Below, piece by piece: positions 1 to 5,554 of a DNA stretch of 7,926 bases. The DNA lies in NCBI GenBank assembly GCA_937952235.1, contig CALFZM010000391.1:1-7926 (forward strand), given 5' to 3'. The notes below the pieces were generated by a model. The model was not told the origin of the DNA and searched no databases. It was given only the letters and a program-made list of their open reading frames with translations. The position numbers and the translations under genes are program-made. This stretch comes from an uncultured Opitutia bacterium (lineage in GTDB: Bacteria; Verrucomicrobiota; Verrucomicrobiia; Opitutales; Opitutaceae). The first letter of the stretch is position 1, and each line of letters opens with the position of its first letter.

Positions 1-80
1 GAGGTGGAGCCGCCTGTCCCCAGGCGGCTGGCGTGCGACGGACCGGTTCGCAGCGGCTTGAGGACTGGCCGCTCCACCTT
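1..80. repeat. Palindromic intergenic repeat element, copy 1
   Basis: The outer arms form an imperfect inverted repeat: AGGTGGAGCCGCC at 2-14 against GGCCGCTCCACCT at 67-79, with 12 of 13 positions pairing. Nested inside the left arm is a perfect 7-bp hairpin, AGCCGCC at 8-14 with GGCGGCT at 23-29 and an 8-nt loop. The left half (3-41) recurs at 7399-7437 with 35 of 39 identical bases. The element lies about 50 bp beyond the stop codon of the minus-strand amidohydrolase, so its RNA could fold as a 3' hairpin. It may extend to the left of the window. REP-like or MITE-like are both possible; no transposase is visible. Confidence 0.6.
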
Positions 81-132
81 TCCGTGCGGCCGTTTTCATC
101 GTTGATTTGAAAGCCAACGGCAGGGTGCCGGC

Positions 133-1011
133 TCAGCCGGCGAGCAACTGGCGGGGATTGGTTTCCAGCAGGACCTGGGTTTCGGCGGCGGTGAGGTCGG
201 ACTCGTACAGCTTGATGACGGCCGATTCGTAGATGAAAAGCGGGGCGTGCGTGCCGAACACCAGCCGGCCCGCGGGCAGGCGGCGCAGGTGACGGCCGAC
301 GCTCCCGGCTGCCTCGATGCGGGCGATGTCGAAGGCGACGCCGGGCAGCGCGGCGAGCTTGGGACCGAGGGCGCTTTCGAGCACCTTGCCGCTGTTGAGC
401 AGGAGCACGCGCGCCTTCGGCAGGGCGGGCAGCAGCCCGGCGAGCGGCGCCACGTCGACGTCGGGGACCTGGAGCATGGGGTGGTGCGTGCGGAAATCCT
501 CGAGCTGCACGGCAAGCTGCACGAGCAGGCCGCGCTCGGCCGCGAGTTCCAGCAATCGCCGGAAGCGCGGTTCGGCGAGCGTGTAGCCGTGGTAATTGGG
601 ATGGAGCCGGATCCCGGGCATCCGGTGCACCTCATGGCAGCGGCGCACGTCGTCCTCCCAACCGGGCAGGGCTGGGTTCACTTCGCCGAACGGCACCAGC
701 CGTCCGCCGGTGCCGCGGCATTCATCGGCAAGGCGCTGGTTCACGGCGGCCAGGTCGCGATGCAGGATGCCCTCGAAACTCCCGGCCCAGGCCTGCGCGA
801 CGCCGTGCTCGGTCATCTTGGCGAGGAGCGCCGCGGTCTGGTCGAGCGGCAGCCGCCGGAACGGCCAGTGGAAAAGGCTCACGTTCGTGTCCACCGTCCG
901 AAGCCGGTCGGGCGCGGGCGCGGGCGCCGAGGCTGCGGCGAGAGGCAGACCGGAGGAGGGGAGGACGGCGGTGGTGGCGAGGGTGGCCTTGAGGAAGGCG
1001 CGGCGTTGCAT
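133..1011 (-). CDS. Tat-exported amidohydrolase-like TIM-barrel protein
   Basis: The 292-residue protein opens with a twin-arginine signal, MQRRAFLK, then an Ala/Leu/Pro-rich stretch to about residue 34. This predicts folded export to the periplasm. The rest resembles the Amidohydrolase_2 (COG2159-type) TIM barrel: a strand-1 segment D41-T-N-V with HWPF at 48-51, the diagnostic RLHPNYHGY at 135-143, GTHAPLF at 253-259, and the usual closing NPRQLL helix at 285-290. Family members bind a metal and hydrolyse or decarboxylate small molecules, but two canonical ligand positions look changed here: no HxH in strand 1, and His rather than Asp in the strand-8 motif. The substrate is therefore unknown. 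The start is fixed by the Tat motif; I see no clear Shine-Dalgarno. A GCCGGC/GCCGGC hairpin (127-132 with 136-141) spans the stop codon. The tRNA-Leu gene lies 34 bp upstream on the same strand, so read-through transcription is possible. Confidence 0.8.
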   Translation of the reverse strand: MQRRAFLKATLATTAVLPSSGLPLAAASAPAPAPDRLRTVDTNVSLFHWPFRRLPLDQTAALLAKMTEHGVAQAWAGSFEGILHRDLAAVNQRLADECRGTGGRLVPFGEVNPALPGWEDDVRRCHEVHRMPGIRLHPNYHGYTLAEPRFRRLLELAAERGLLVQLAVQLEDFRTHHPMLQVPDVDVAPLAGLLPALPKARVLLLNSGKVLESALGPKLAALPGVAFDIARIEAAGSVGRHLRRLPAGRLVFGTHAPLFIYESAVIKLYESDLTAAETQVLLETNPRQLLAG

Positions 1012-1045
1012 GGCGGGAGCGGCCGGGACGATCGGAGTGGAAGAG

Positions 1046-1128
1046 TGCCCGGGACCGGACTCGAACCGGCACTTCCTTGCGGAAATCTGATTTTAAGTCA
1101 GATGCGTCTGCCATTTCGCCACCCGGGC
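1046..1128 (-). tRNA. tRNA-Leu, anticodon TAA
   Basis: The minus strand folds into an 83-nt class II tRNA. The acceptor stem pairs GCCCGGG (1128-1122) with CCCGGGC (1053-1047), followed by discriminator A at 1046. The anticodon stem TCTGA/TCAGA encloses the loop CTTAAAA, giving anticodon TAA at 1095-1093, which reads UUA. The long variable arm TTCC-GCAA-GGAA is typical of tRNA-Leu, and the T-loop is TTCGAGT. The 3' CCA is not encoded and must be added after transcription. A weak -10-like ACTAAT lies on the minus strand at 1149-1144, but I see no convincing -35. Confidence 0.95.
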
Positions 1129-1307
1129 GGACGGCTGTCCCTCATTAGTAGCGGCGGGAAGGGGAACGCCAGCCGGAATCTCCCTGCCGACCGAAGCGGG
1201 CGGCGGCCGTAGCAGCGCCGCGGTCCCGCCGCGCGGGCCGGCGCTCGTGGCCCGACCCCTGAAGCCGGGGGAATTGAGCCTTGAACGGCCGGAGGGGGCA
1301 TCCCACG

Positions 1308-1904
1308 GTGCGCCGGGTGAAAATCGGTTTTCTCGGCGGGAGCTTCGATCCCGTCCACTTCGGTCACCTGATGGCGGCGCAGGACGCCTATGAGCAGCAC
1401 CACCTGGACCGGCTGGTGCTGGTCCCGGCGGCCCAGGCGCCGCTCAAGCCGAACGACGTGCAGTCCTCCGCCGAGGATCGGCTGGCCATGCTGCGGGCGG
1501 CGACCGAGTGGGACCATCGCTTCGAGGTTTCCGACGTGGAGCTCAGGCGCGGCGGCGTGAGCTACACCATCGACTCCGTGCGCCACTTCCGCGCGCTCTA
1601 TCCCCACGACGATCTGTTCTGGATCATCGGTGGCGACCAGTTGCCGAAGCTTCATCTCTGGAAAGACATCACGGAACTGGCGCGCATGGTGGAGTTCATC
1701 TTCCTGGAACGTCCGGGCTTTCCGGTCCGGGAACACCCCGCCATCACCGGCCTCCGGCTGCACCGGTGCGACGGCCATCTGGTTGCGATCAGCTCGACGG
1801 AGCTGCGGGAGCGCTGCCGGCGCGATCTCTCCCTCGACTACTTCGTGCCCCACAAGGCGATTGTTTACATCAAGGAACACTCCCTCTATCGGGAGAAAAC
1901 ATGA
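1308..1904 (+). CDS. nadD: Nicotinate-nucleotide adenylyltransferase
   Basis: NadD transfers AMP from ATP to nicotinate mononucleotide, giving deamido-NAD, the penultimate step of NAD biosynthesis in the cytoplasm. The nucleotidyltransferase signature GGSFDPVHFGHL spans residues 10-21, including the HxGH element at 17-20 (H17, G19, H20). The C-terminal ISSTELRER (161-169) is the second conserved ATP-binding motif of the family. At 198 residues it has normal length. I chose GTG at 1308 because GGAGGGGG at 1291-1298 precedes it at workable spacing and the protein then begins MRRVKIGFLGG. An in-frame TTG at 1281 (nine residues longer) and GTG at 1317 are alternatives. The gene overlaps rsfS by 4 nt (ATGA), a common nadD-rsfS arrangement that implies co-translation. 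Confidence 0.95.
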   Translation: MRRVKIGFLGGSFDPVHFGHLMAAQDAYEQHHLDRLVLVPAAQAPLKPNDVQSSAEDRLAMLRAATEWDHRFEVSDVELRRGGVSYTIDSVRHFRALYPHDDLFWIIGGDQLPKLHLWKDITELARMVEFIFLERPGFPVREHPAITGLRLHRCDGHLVAISSTELRERCRRDLSLDYFVPHKAIVYIKEHSLYREKT

Positions 1905-2359
1905 AATCCAAGAAGTCCGCCACCTTCGAGCTCGTGCAGTGGGTATGTCGCGTGCTCGACGACAAGAAAGCGGGCGAACTCACGGTTCTCGACGTCTCCG
2001 CGCAGTCGTCGATCACGGATTTTCTGGTGCTCGCCACGGCGACCTCCGAACCGCACCTGCGGGCCCTGCGGGTCGAACTGGAAAAGGTTCTCGATGCCCA
2101 TCAGGTGCGGATCGTCGGCATGGAGACCGCCCAGGAAAGCGGCTGGCTCGTGATCGATGCCTTCGACGTGATGGTGCACCTCTTCCTGACAGAAACGCGG
2201 GAGCGCTATGGTTTGGAACGCCTGTGGCGCGACGCGGTGGAGGTCTCCCTCGCCAAGGTCCTCGCTCCCGAGCGCCCGGCGAAACGCAAGCCGGCCGCGG
2301 CGAAGGCGCGTCCCGCGGCCGCCCGCAAGGCTTCTCCGCGGAAGCGCGGCGTTGCGTAA
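1901..2359 (+). CDS. rsfS: Ribosomal silencing factor RsfS (Iojap/DUF143 family)
   Basis: RsfS binds ribosomal protein uL14 on the 50S subunit and blocks joining of the 30S subunit, lowering translation in starvation. The family core is clear: TVLDVSAQSSITDFLVLATA near residues 28-47, then SEPHLRALRVELEK, GMETAQESGWLVIDAFDVMVH and LFLTETRERYGLERLW. The ATG at 1901 overlaps the nadD stop and has GGGAG at 1891-1895 as ribosome-binding site. The open frame continues far upstream, but that part is a shadow of nadD. The protein is 152 residues, longer than most relatives. The excess is a tail at about 123-152 made almost entirely of Lys, Arg, Ala and Pro, probably disordered and RNA-binding. Confidence 0.95.
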   Translation: MKSKKSATFELVQWVCRVLDDKKAGELTVLDVSAQSSITDFLVLATATSEPHLRALRVELEKVLDAHQVRIVGMETAQESGWLVIDAFDVMVHLFLTETRERYGLERLWRDAVEVSLAKVLAPERPAKRKPAAAKARPAAARKASPRKRGVA

Positions 2360-2362
2360 GTG

Positions 2363-2382
2363 CGCGGCGGGACGTCGCCGCG
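2363..2382 (+). terminator. GC-rich hairpin after rsfS, possible weak or factor-dependent terminator
   Basis: CGCGGCG (2363-2369) pairs perfectly with CGCCGCG (2376-2382) around a 6-nt loop, starting 4 nt after the rsfS stop codon. No T tract follows, so it is not a classical intrinsic terminator. It may protect the mRNA 3' end or assist Rho. Confidence 0.3.
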
Positions 2383-2430
2383 GCGCGCGCTAAAGCGGCC
2401 ATCCCAGAGGGAAGGAGGCGCCCCGCGTTA

Positions 2431-2579
2431 AGTGTATATACTTAGTAAGACCAAGAGCTTACAAATTTTTGACCTTGCTGATTTGAGGGGGGGTATACAT
2501 TGTCGGGTCCACTGCTCACGCCTGAGCATTTTGTATTATAGTTCATAGCAATCCGTCCGATACCACCAGAGTCACCAAC
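2431..2579 (+). promoter_or_regulatory. AT-rich regulatory region and candidate promoter of pilin 1
   Basis: This stretch is strikingly AT-rich compared with everything around it and lies directly before the first prepilin. The best sigma70-like pair is TTGACC (2469-2474) with TATACA (2494-2499), separated by a slightly long 19-nt spacer. A second -10-like hexamer, TATTAT (2534-2539), has no good -35. I looked for sigma54 GG-N10-GC elements, used at some pilin promoters, and found none. The region also holds TACTTAG (2439-2445), GTAAG/CTTAC half-sites (2445-2449 and 2458-2462), and a 6-bp dyad at 2513-2528. Either promoter would give a leader of roughly 35-75 nt. Confidence 0.4.
2513..2528. 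promoter_or_regulatory. Perfect dyad TGCTCA-CGCC-TGAGCA upstream of pilin 1
   Basis: TGCTCA (2513-2518) and TGAGCA (2523-2528) are exact reverse complements around a 4-nt centre, followed by TTTTGT. It could be an operator for a dimeric regulator, or a small attenuator-like hairpin in the leader if transcription starts near 2506. The stem is too short for a confident terminator call. Confidence 0.35.
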
Positions 2580-2930
2580 ATGAAAAACTATACCCACCGG
2601 AAGGGCTTTACCCTCGTTGAAATCATGATCGTCGTCGTCATCATCGGCCTGCTGGCCGCGATGGCGATTCCTGCGTTCCAGAAGGTCCGTGTTGCCTCCC
2701 AGGACAAGGCCGTGCTGAACAACGCCCGTCAGATGGCCGCCGCGGCCGACCAGTACTACCTCGAGAACGGCGCGATCTTCGCCAACTCCTCGAGCCTCGT
2801 CGGCGCCACGAACTACGTGAAGGCGCTCAACACCGTCGCCTCCGAGACCTACCCGACCCAGTACACGCAGGGCATCACGATCACGATCACGGGTATCGCC
2901 AACGCCCGTACGATCACGTACGCCCCGTAA
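2580..2930 (+). CDS. Type IV prepilin, copy 1 (probable major pilin)
   Basis: This 116-residue prepilin has a short basic leader, MKNYTHRKG, ending at the prepilin peptidase site G9|F10. The mature start FTLVEIMIVVVIIGLLAAM carries the conserved Glu5 and the hydrophobic alpha1 helix used for membrane insertion and filament packing. The mature chain is 107 residues and contains no cysteine, so it lacks the C-terminal disulfide loop of Pseudomonas and Neisseria pilins. A beta-rich end (YTQGITITITG, then ARTITYAP) closes it. It is about 71% identical to the mature chain of the second prepilin downstream (76 of 107 by hand count, no gaps). The AT-rich promoter region in front and the strong private terminator behind suggest high monocistronic expression, as for a major pilin. 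A pseudopilin of a type II secretion system is possible, but no other secretion genes are present. There is no good Shine-Dalgarno before ATG 2580. Confidence 0.92.
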   Translation: MKNYTHRKGFTLVEIMIVVVIIGLLAAMAIPAFQKVRVASQDKAVLNNARQMAAAADQYYLENGAIFANSSSLVGATNYVKALNTVASETYPTQYTQGITITITGIANARTITYAP

Positions 2931-2957
2931 TTCCGGTTACCCACACCGACTTTCACT

Positions 2958-2987
2958 GGCCGCCCTCCTGGGCGGCCTTTTTTTTTT
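2958..2987 (+). terminator. Strong intrinsic terminator of pilin 1
   Basis: GGCCGCCC (2958-2965) pairs perfectly with GGGCGGCC (2970-2977) around the loop TCCT, and ten T residues follow at once (2978-2987). It sits 27 bp after the pilin 1 stop codon and should end most transcripts there, so pilin 2 probably needs its own promoter or read-through. Confidence 0.95.
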
Positions 2988-3204
2988 CCCGCGAAATGGG
3001 CACGGGTGTCCGGATGTCCCCGTCCCGTTCTGCCCCAACCTCCTGGGGTGAAATCTCTAAGTAGTGGTGGGGACCCCCGGATACGCGCTTCTCCCCGTGC
3101 ATGACCCTCCGTTTGTGACGATGGTAATCCCCTAGGCAGTCGCTCCGCTCGCAGGGTGCGCCCGCCGCCAGCAACCCTCCAGCGCTCCCCTTAACTCAAA
3201 TCTT
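2988..3204. promoter_or_regulatory. Regulatory intergenic region before pilin 2
   Basis: These 217 bp hold no convincing gene; a 73-residue minus-strand frame across it has no recognisable features. Visible structure includes a CCCCA/TGGGG hairpin (3033-3037 with 3044-3048) and GGGGACCCC at 3069-3077. A degenerate direct repeat is also present: AATCTCTAAGTAGT at 3052-3065 and AATCCCCTAGGCAGT at 3126-3140. The first copy contains CTAAGTA, whose complement TACTTAG occurs in front of pilin 1. I found no good sigma70 pair. Pilin 2, like pilin 1, lacks a clear Shine-Dalgarno. Confidence 0.35.
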
Positions 3205-3561
3205 ATGAAATCAGCGATTCGCCGCGGCCACGGTGGCTTCACCCTGGTGGAAATCATGGTCGTGGTGGTGGTCATTGGCATCCTCGCCACGCTCGCCCTG
3301 CCCCAGTGGCAGAAGGTGCGGAGTGCCTCCCAGGACAAGGCGGTCTTCAACAATGTCCGCCAGCTCGCGGCCGCCGCCGACCAATACTTTCTCGAACAGG
3401 GCACCGACAACGCTGCGCTCACCAACCTGGTCGGGGCGTCGAACTATGTGAAGGTGCTCGCGACCGCGGCGTCGGAAACGTATCCGACCCACTACACGCA
3501 GGGCGTCACCATCACGGTGACCGGCGTGGGTGGCGCACGTACGATCACCTACGCGCCCTGA
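3205..3561 (+). CDS. Type IV prepilin, copy 2 (paralogue of pilin 1)
   Basis: This 118-residue prepilin has an 11-residue basic leader (MKSAIRRGHGG) cleaved before F12, then FTLVEIMVVVVVIGILATL with Glu5 conserved. The mature chain is again exactly 107 residues and free of cysteine, and it aligns to pilin 1 without gaps at about 71% identity. The helix-end motif QKVR-x-ASQDKAV and the tail (ASETYPT, ARTITYAP) are almost unchanged. Differences cluster around mature residues 54-63, where pilin 1 reads N-G-AIFANSSS and pilin 2 reads Q-G-TDNAALTN. That segment follows the long helix and is likely exposed on the fibre. It may be a minor or alternative pilin. It starts 217 bp after the terminator region of pilin 1 and ends 124 bp before the first membrane enzyme. 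A tandem duplication with later divergence explains the pair. Confidence 0.92.
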   Translation: MKSAIRRGHGGFTLVEIMVVVVVIGILATLALPQWQKVRSASQDKAVFNNVRQLAAAADQYFLEQGTDNAALTNLVGASNYVKVLATAASETYPTHYTQGVTITVTGVGGARTITYAP

Positions 3562-3592
3562 CGGGGTCGCGCCGCTTCCCTAATCTGGTGTA

Positions 3593-3622
3593 AAACGCCC
3601 GCCGGCCTCCGGTTTGGCGTTT
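3593..3622 (+). terminator. Probable terminator after pilin 2
   Basis: AAACGCC (3593-3599) pairs with GGCGTTT (3616-3622), and an inner CCGG/CCGG stem (3602-3605 with 3609-3612) extends the hairpin. Three T residues end the stem, with no longer T tract, so termination is probably partial. It lies 31 bp after the pilin 2 stop codon and would reduce transcription into the membrane enzyme genes. Confidence 0.45.
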
Positions 3623-3660
3623 GCCCTGCCTTCGCGCGTTCGATTTGTGTCGTGCCTCCA

Positions 3661-3679
3661 GCCCGGCGGTTTGCCGGGC
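3661..3679 (+). promoter_or_regulatory. Hairpin immediately before the first membrane enzyme gene
   Basis: GCCCGGC (3661-3667) and GCCGGGC (3673-3679) form a perfect 7-bp stem with loop GGTTT, ending only 6 nt before ATG 3686. This occupies the place where a Shine-Dalgarno would be, and none is visible. It could limit translation initiation or be a second weak terminator (GTTTG follows). Confidence 0.35.
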
Positions 3680-3685
3680 GTTTGC

Positions 3686-5554
3686 ATGACACCCGCGTTC
3701 TTCCGCGCCTTCCTTTCCGACCGCCGTTGCTGGCTGCTGCTGCTCATGGCGGCAGTGGCTGTGGTCCTCGGGTTTGTCGCAGTGCCGGACGACCTCGCGA
3801 TCAAGCTGGTCTCGAAAGTGGGGTTCTGGTTCGTGCTAGTGGCGTTCGTCCTTTGGGTCGGCAGCCTGTGGCAGACGTTTGCCACCGATTTGCGCGCCCG
3901 GCCCTGGCTCCGGCTTGACTGGGTGTCCGTCGCGATCGTCGCGGCGGGCGGCGCCGTGCTGCTCGCGCACGAGTCCTTCGGGTTCAAGATCGTCATGGAC
4001 GAAATCATGCTCCTCGGCACGTCGATGAGCATGCACCTCGACAAGAGCGCGCTGACGCCGCTCCGGGGAAACGACATCCAGGGCGCCTTCATCATCCTCG
4101 AGGGCATTGTCGACAAGCGGCCGCTGTTCTTTCCTTTCCTCGTCTCGCTGCTCCATGACCTGCTCGGCTATCGGCCGGCCAACGCGTTCCTGCTCAACGC
4201 CGGCCTGACGTTCGTGTTTCTCGGCCTGGTGTGCGTGCTCGGCCGGATGCTCGCCGGACGGGTGGGCGGCTGGCTCGGGGTCGTCCTGTTCGCCGGGCTG
4301 CCGCTGCTGGCGCACAACACGACGGGCGGCGGGTTCGAATTGCTGAACCTCACCATGATCCTCGCCACCCTGCTGCTCGGCATCCGCTGGGTGCAGAAAC
4401 GCGACGCGGCGGCGCTGACGGCATTCTGCTTTTCCGCCCTCCTGCTCGCGCAGGTCCGGTACGAATCGGTCATCTACCTCCTTCCGGTCGCGCTGACCGT
4501 GCTCTTCGTCTGGTGGCAGGACTCCCGCATCACCCTGTCCTGGCCCGTGATCTTTGCCCCGCTGCTGATGGTGCACTATCCGCTCCAGCACCGGATCTTC
4601 GACGTGCGGTCTTCCGCGTGGGAAATGTTCAGCAAGCCCGGCTACTCGAGACCTTTTTCCTTCGAGTACATCCCGGAGAATCTCGGCCATGCGGTGAACT
4701 TCTTCTTCGCCAAGGCCTCCGACCAGCCCAACTCGGTCGTGTTTTCCGCCCTCGGCCTCATCGCGGTCCCGTTCTTCGTTCTTCTCGTGGTCAAGCGCGT
4801 GCGGACGCTGACCGCCGAGTCGCCCGCCATGGTCGGCGTGATCCTTTTCAGCGTCGGATTCGCCGCCCAGTTCCTGCTCATGATGTGCTATTTCTGGGGC
4901 AAGTTCGACGACGCCGTCATCCGCCGGCTGAGCCTGCCGACGCACCTCGCGCTGGTCGTCGCGTTGCTGACGATCCTGCCCCAGTTCAGCCGCCCGGTCG
5001 TGGCGCGCACGCTCCTGCTGGTCGCGACGCTTGGGCTGCTCGCCCGCAGCGTGCCTTCGATGGCAGCTCACGCCTACAGCCAGGAGTACATTCCCGGACG
5101 CGAGACCGCGTGGCGCCGCGCCTTCATGGCGGCCCAGCCGCGGCCGGATTACCTGATGATCGACAACGACTCGACCCTGTGGGTCACCCACAAGGTGTCG
5201 TCGACGCCCACGGTGGTCGCGGTGAAGCGGCGCGAGGACATCGCGTTCCACCTGCGCAACCGGACGTTCTCGGACGTATTCGTTTTCCAACGACTCACGA
5301 TCAATCCCGATTCCGGCGAGCGCACGCTGCGCGAAGGCGACGACCTCGGGCCGGACTTCGTCCTCGAGACCGTCCAGGAGGAGCGCCTGCAGCTCCTCAC
5401 GCTTTCCCGCATCAGCCGCGTGAAGGAGATCCGCTCCGACGGCGCCGTGATCAGCGTGCGGCCCCCGCCGCCGGAGGGCCCGGCCAAGTCGCGCGCGGAA
5501 ATCGAGGAGGCGCGAAAGCGGTTTCTCGAGAGCTACATGAAACAGCTCCCGTGA
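3686..5554 (+). CDS. GT-C-fold glycosyltransferase-like membrane protein, copy 1
   Basis: The 622-residue protein has about a dozen hydrophobic segments over residues 16-460 and a soluble C-terminal part at about 465-622. The architecture fits GT-C enzymes (PMT/ArnT type), which use polyprenyl-phosphate sugars at the outer face of the inner membrane. After the third hydrophobic segment comes the acidic pair D105-E106 in KIVMDEIMLLGT, the place where GT-C enzymes keep their catalytic or metal-binding Asp/Glu. MHLDK (116-120), TPLR (124-127) and DKRPLFFPFLVSLLHDL (143-159) follow; the last resembles the K-P-P-L-aromatic loop of PMT_2 proteins. The C-terminal part holds LWVTHK (498-503) and DVFVFQ near 530, both kept in the next gene, then an extra proline-rich charged tail of about 30 residues. 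The frame is open back to TTG 3614, but that lies inside a hairpin, so ATG 3686 is preferred. Donor and acceptor are unknown. An O-antigen ligase or an uncharacterised transport role cannot be excluded. Confidence 0.72.
   Translation: MTPAFFRAFLSDRRCWLLLLMAAVAVVLGFVAVPDDLAIKLVSKVGFWFVLVAFVLWVGSLWQTFATDLRARPWLRLDWVSVAIVAAGGAVLLAHESFGFKIVMDEIMLLGTSMSMHLDKSALTPLRGNDIQGAFIILEGIVDKRPLFFPFLVSLLHDLLGYRPANAFLLNAGLTFVFLGLVCVLGRMLAGRVGGWLGVVLFAGLPLLAHNTTGGGFELLNLTMILATLLLGIRWVQKRDAAALTAFCFSALLLAQVRYESVIYLLPVALTVLFVWWQDSRITLSWPVIFAPLLMVHYPLQHRIFDVRSSAWEMFSKPGYSRPFSFEYIPENLGHAVNFFFAKASDQPNSVVFSALGLIAVPFFVLLVVKRVRTLTAESPAMVGVILFSVGFAAQFLLMMCYFWGKFDDAVIRRLSLPTHLALVVALLTILPQFSRPVVARTLLLVATLGLLARSVPSMAAHAYSQEYIPGRETAWRRAFMAAQPRPDYLMIDNDSTLWVTHKVSSTPTVVAVKRREDIAFHLRNRTFSDVFVFQRLTINPDSGERTLREGDDLGPDFVLETVQEERLQLLTLSRISRVKEIRSDGAVISVRPPPPEGPAKSRAEIEEARKRFLESYMKQLP

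Noticed and set aside
247..1212. Long plus-strand frame opposite the amidohydrolase and tRNA
   Set aside because: It has low-complexity Gly/Arg/Glu composition, runs through the tRNA gene and has no motif. The opposite strand encodes a recognisable protein with a Tat signal.
1508..1900. Upstream extension of the rsfS frame
   Set aside because: It is a shadow of nadD. RsfS homology begins just after ATG 1901, which has a ribosome-binding site and the ATGA overlap.
2471..2520. Sigma54 promoter before pilin 1
   Set aside because: No GG and GC pair with 10-nt spacing and a TGGC-like context is present.
3039..3044. CCTCCT as a possible anti-Shine-Dalgarno-like regulatory sequence
   Set aside because: Six bases in GC-rich DNA are expected by chance, and the same string occurs in the pilin 1 terminator loop region.
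3836..5290. 484-residue minus-strand frame opposite the first membrane enzyme
   Set aside because: Its highly charged His/Arg/Glu-rich translation is the usual antisense image of a hydrophobic GC-rich membrane gene.
4231..5550. Open frame upstream of the second membrane enzyme that would make a 1042-residue protein
   Set aside because: These codons run in another frame through the first membrane enzyme, which has clear family motifs. The translation is Arg/Pro/Ala-rich without motifs, and GTG 5551 gives a start matching the paralogue.
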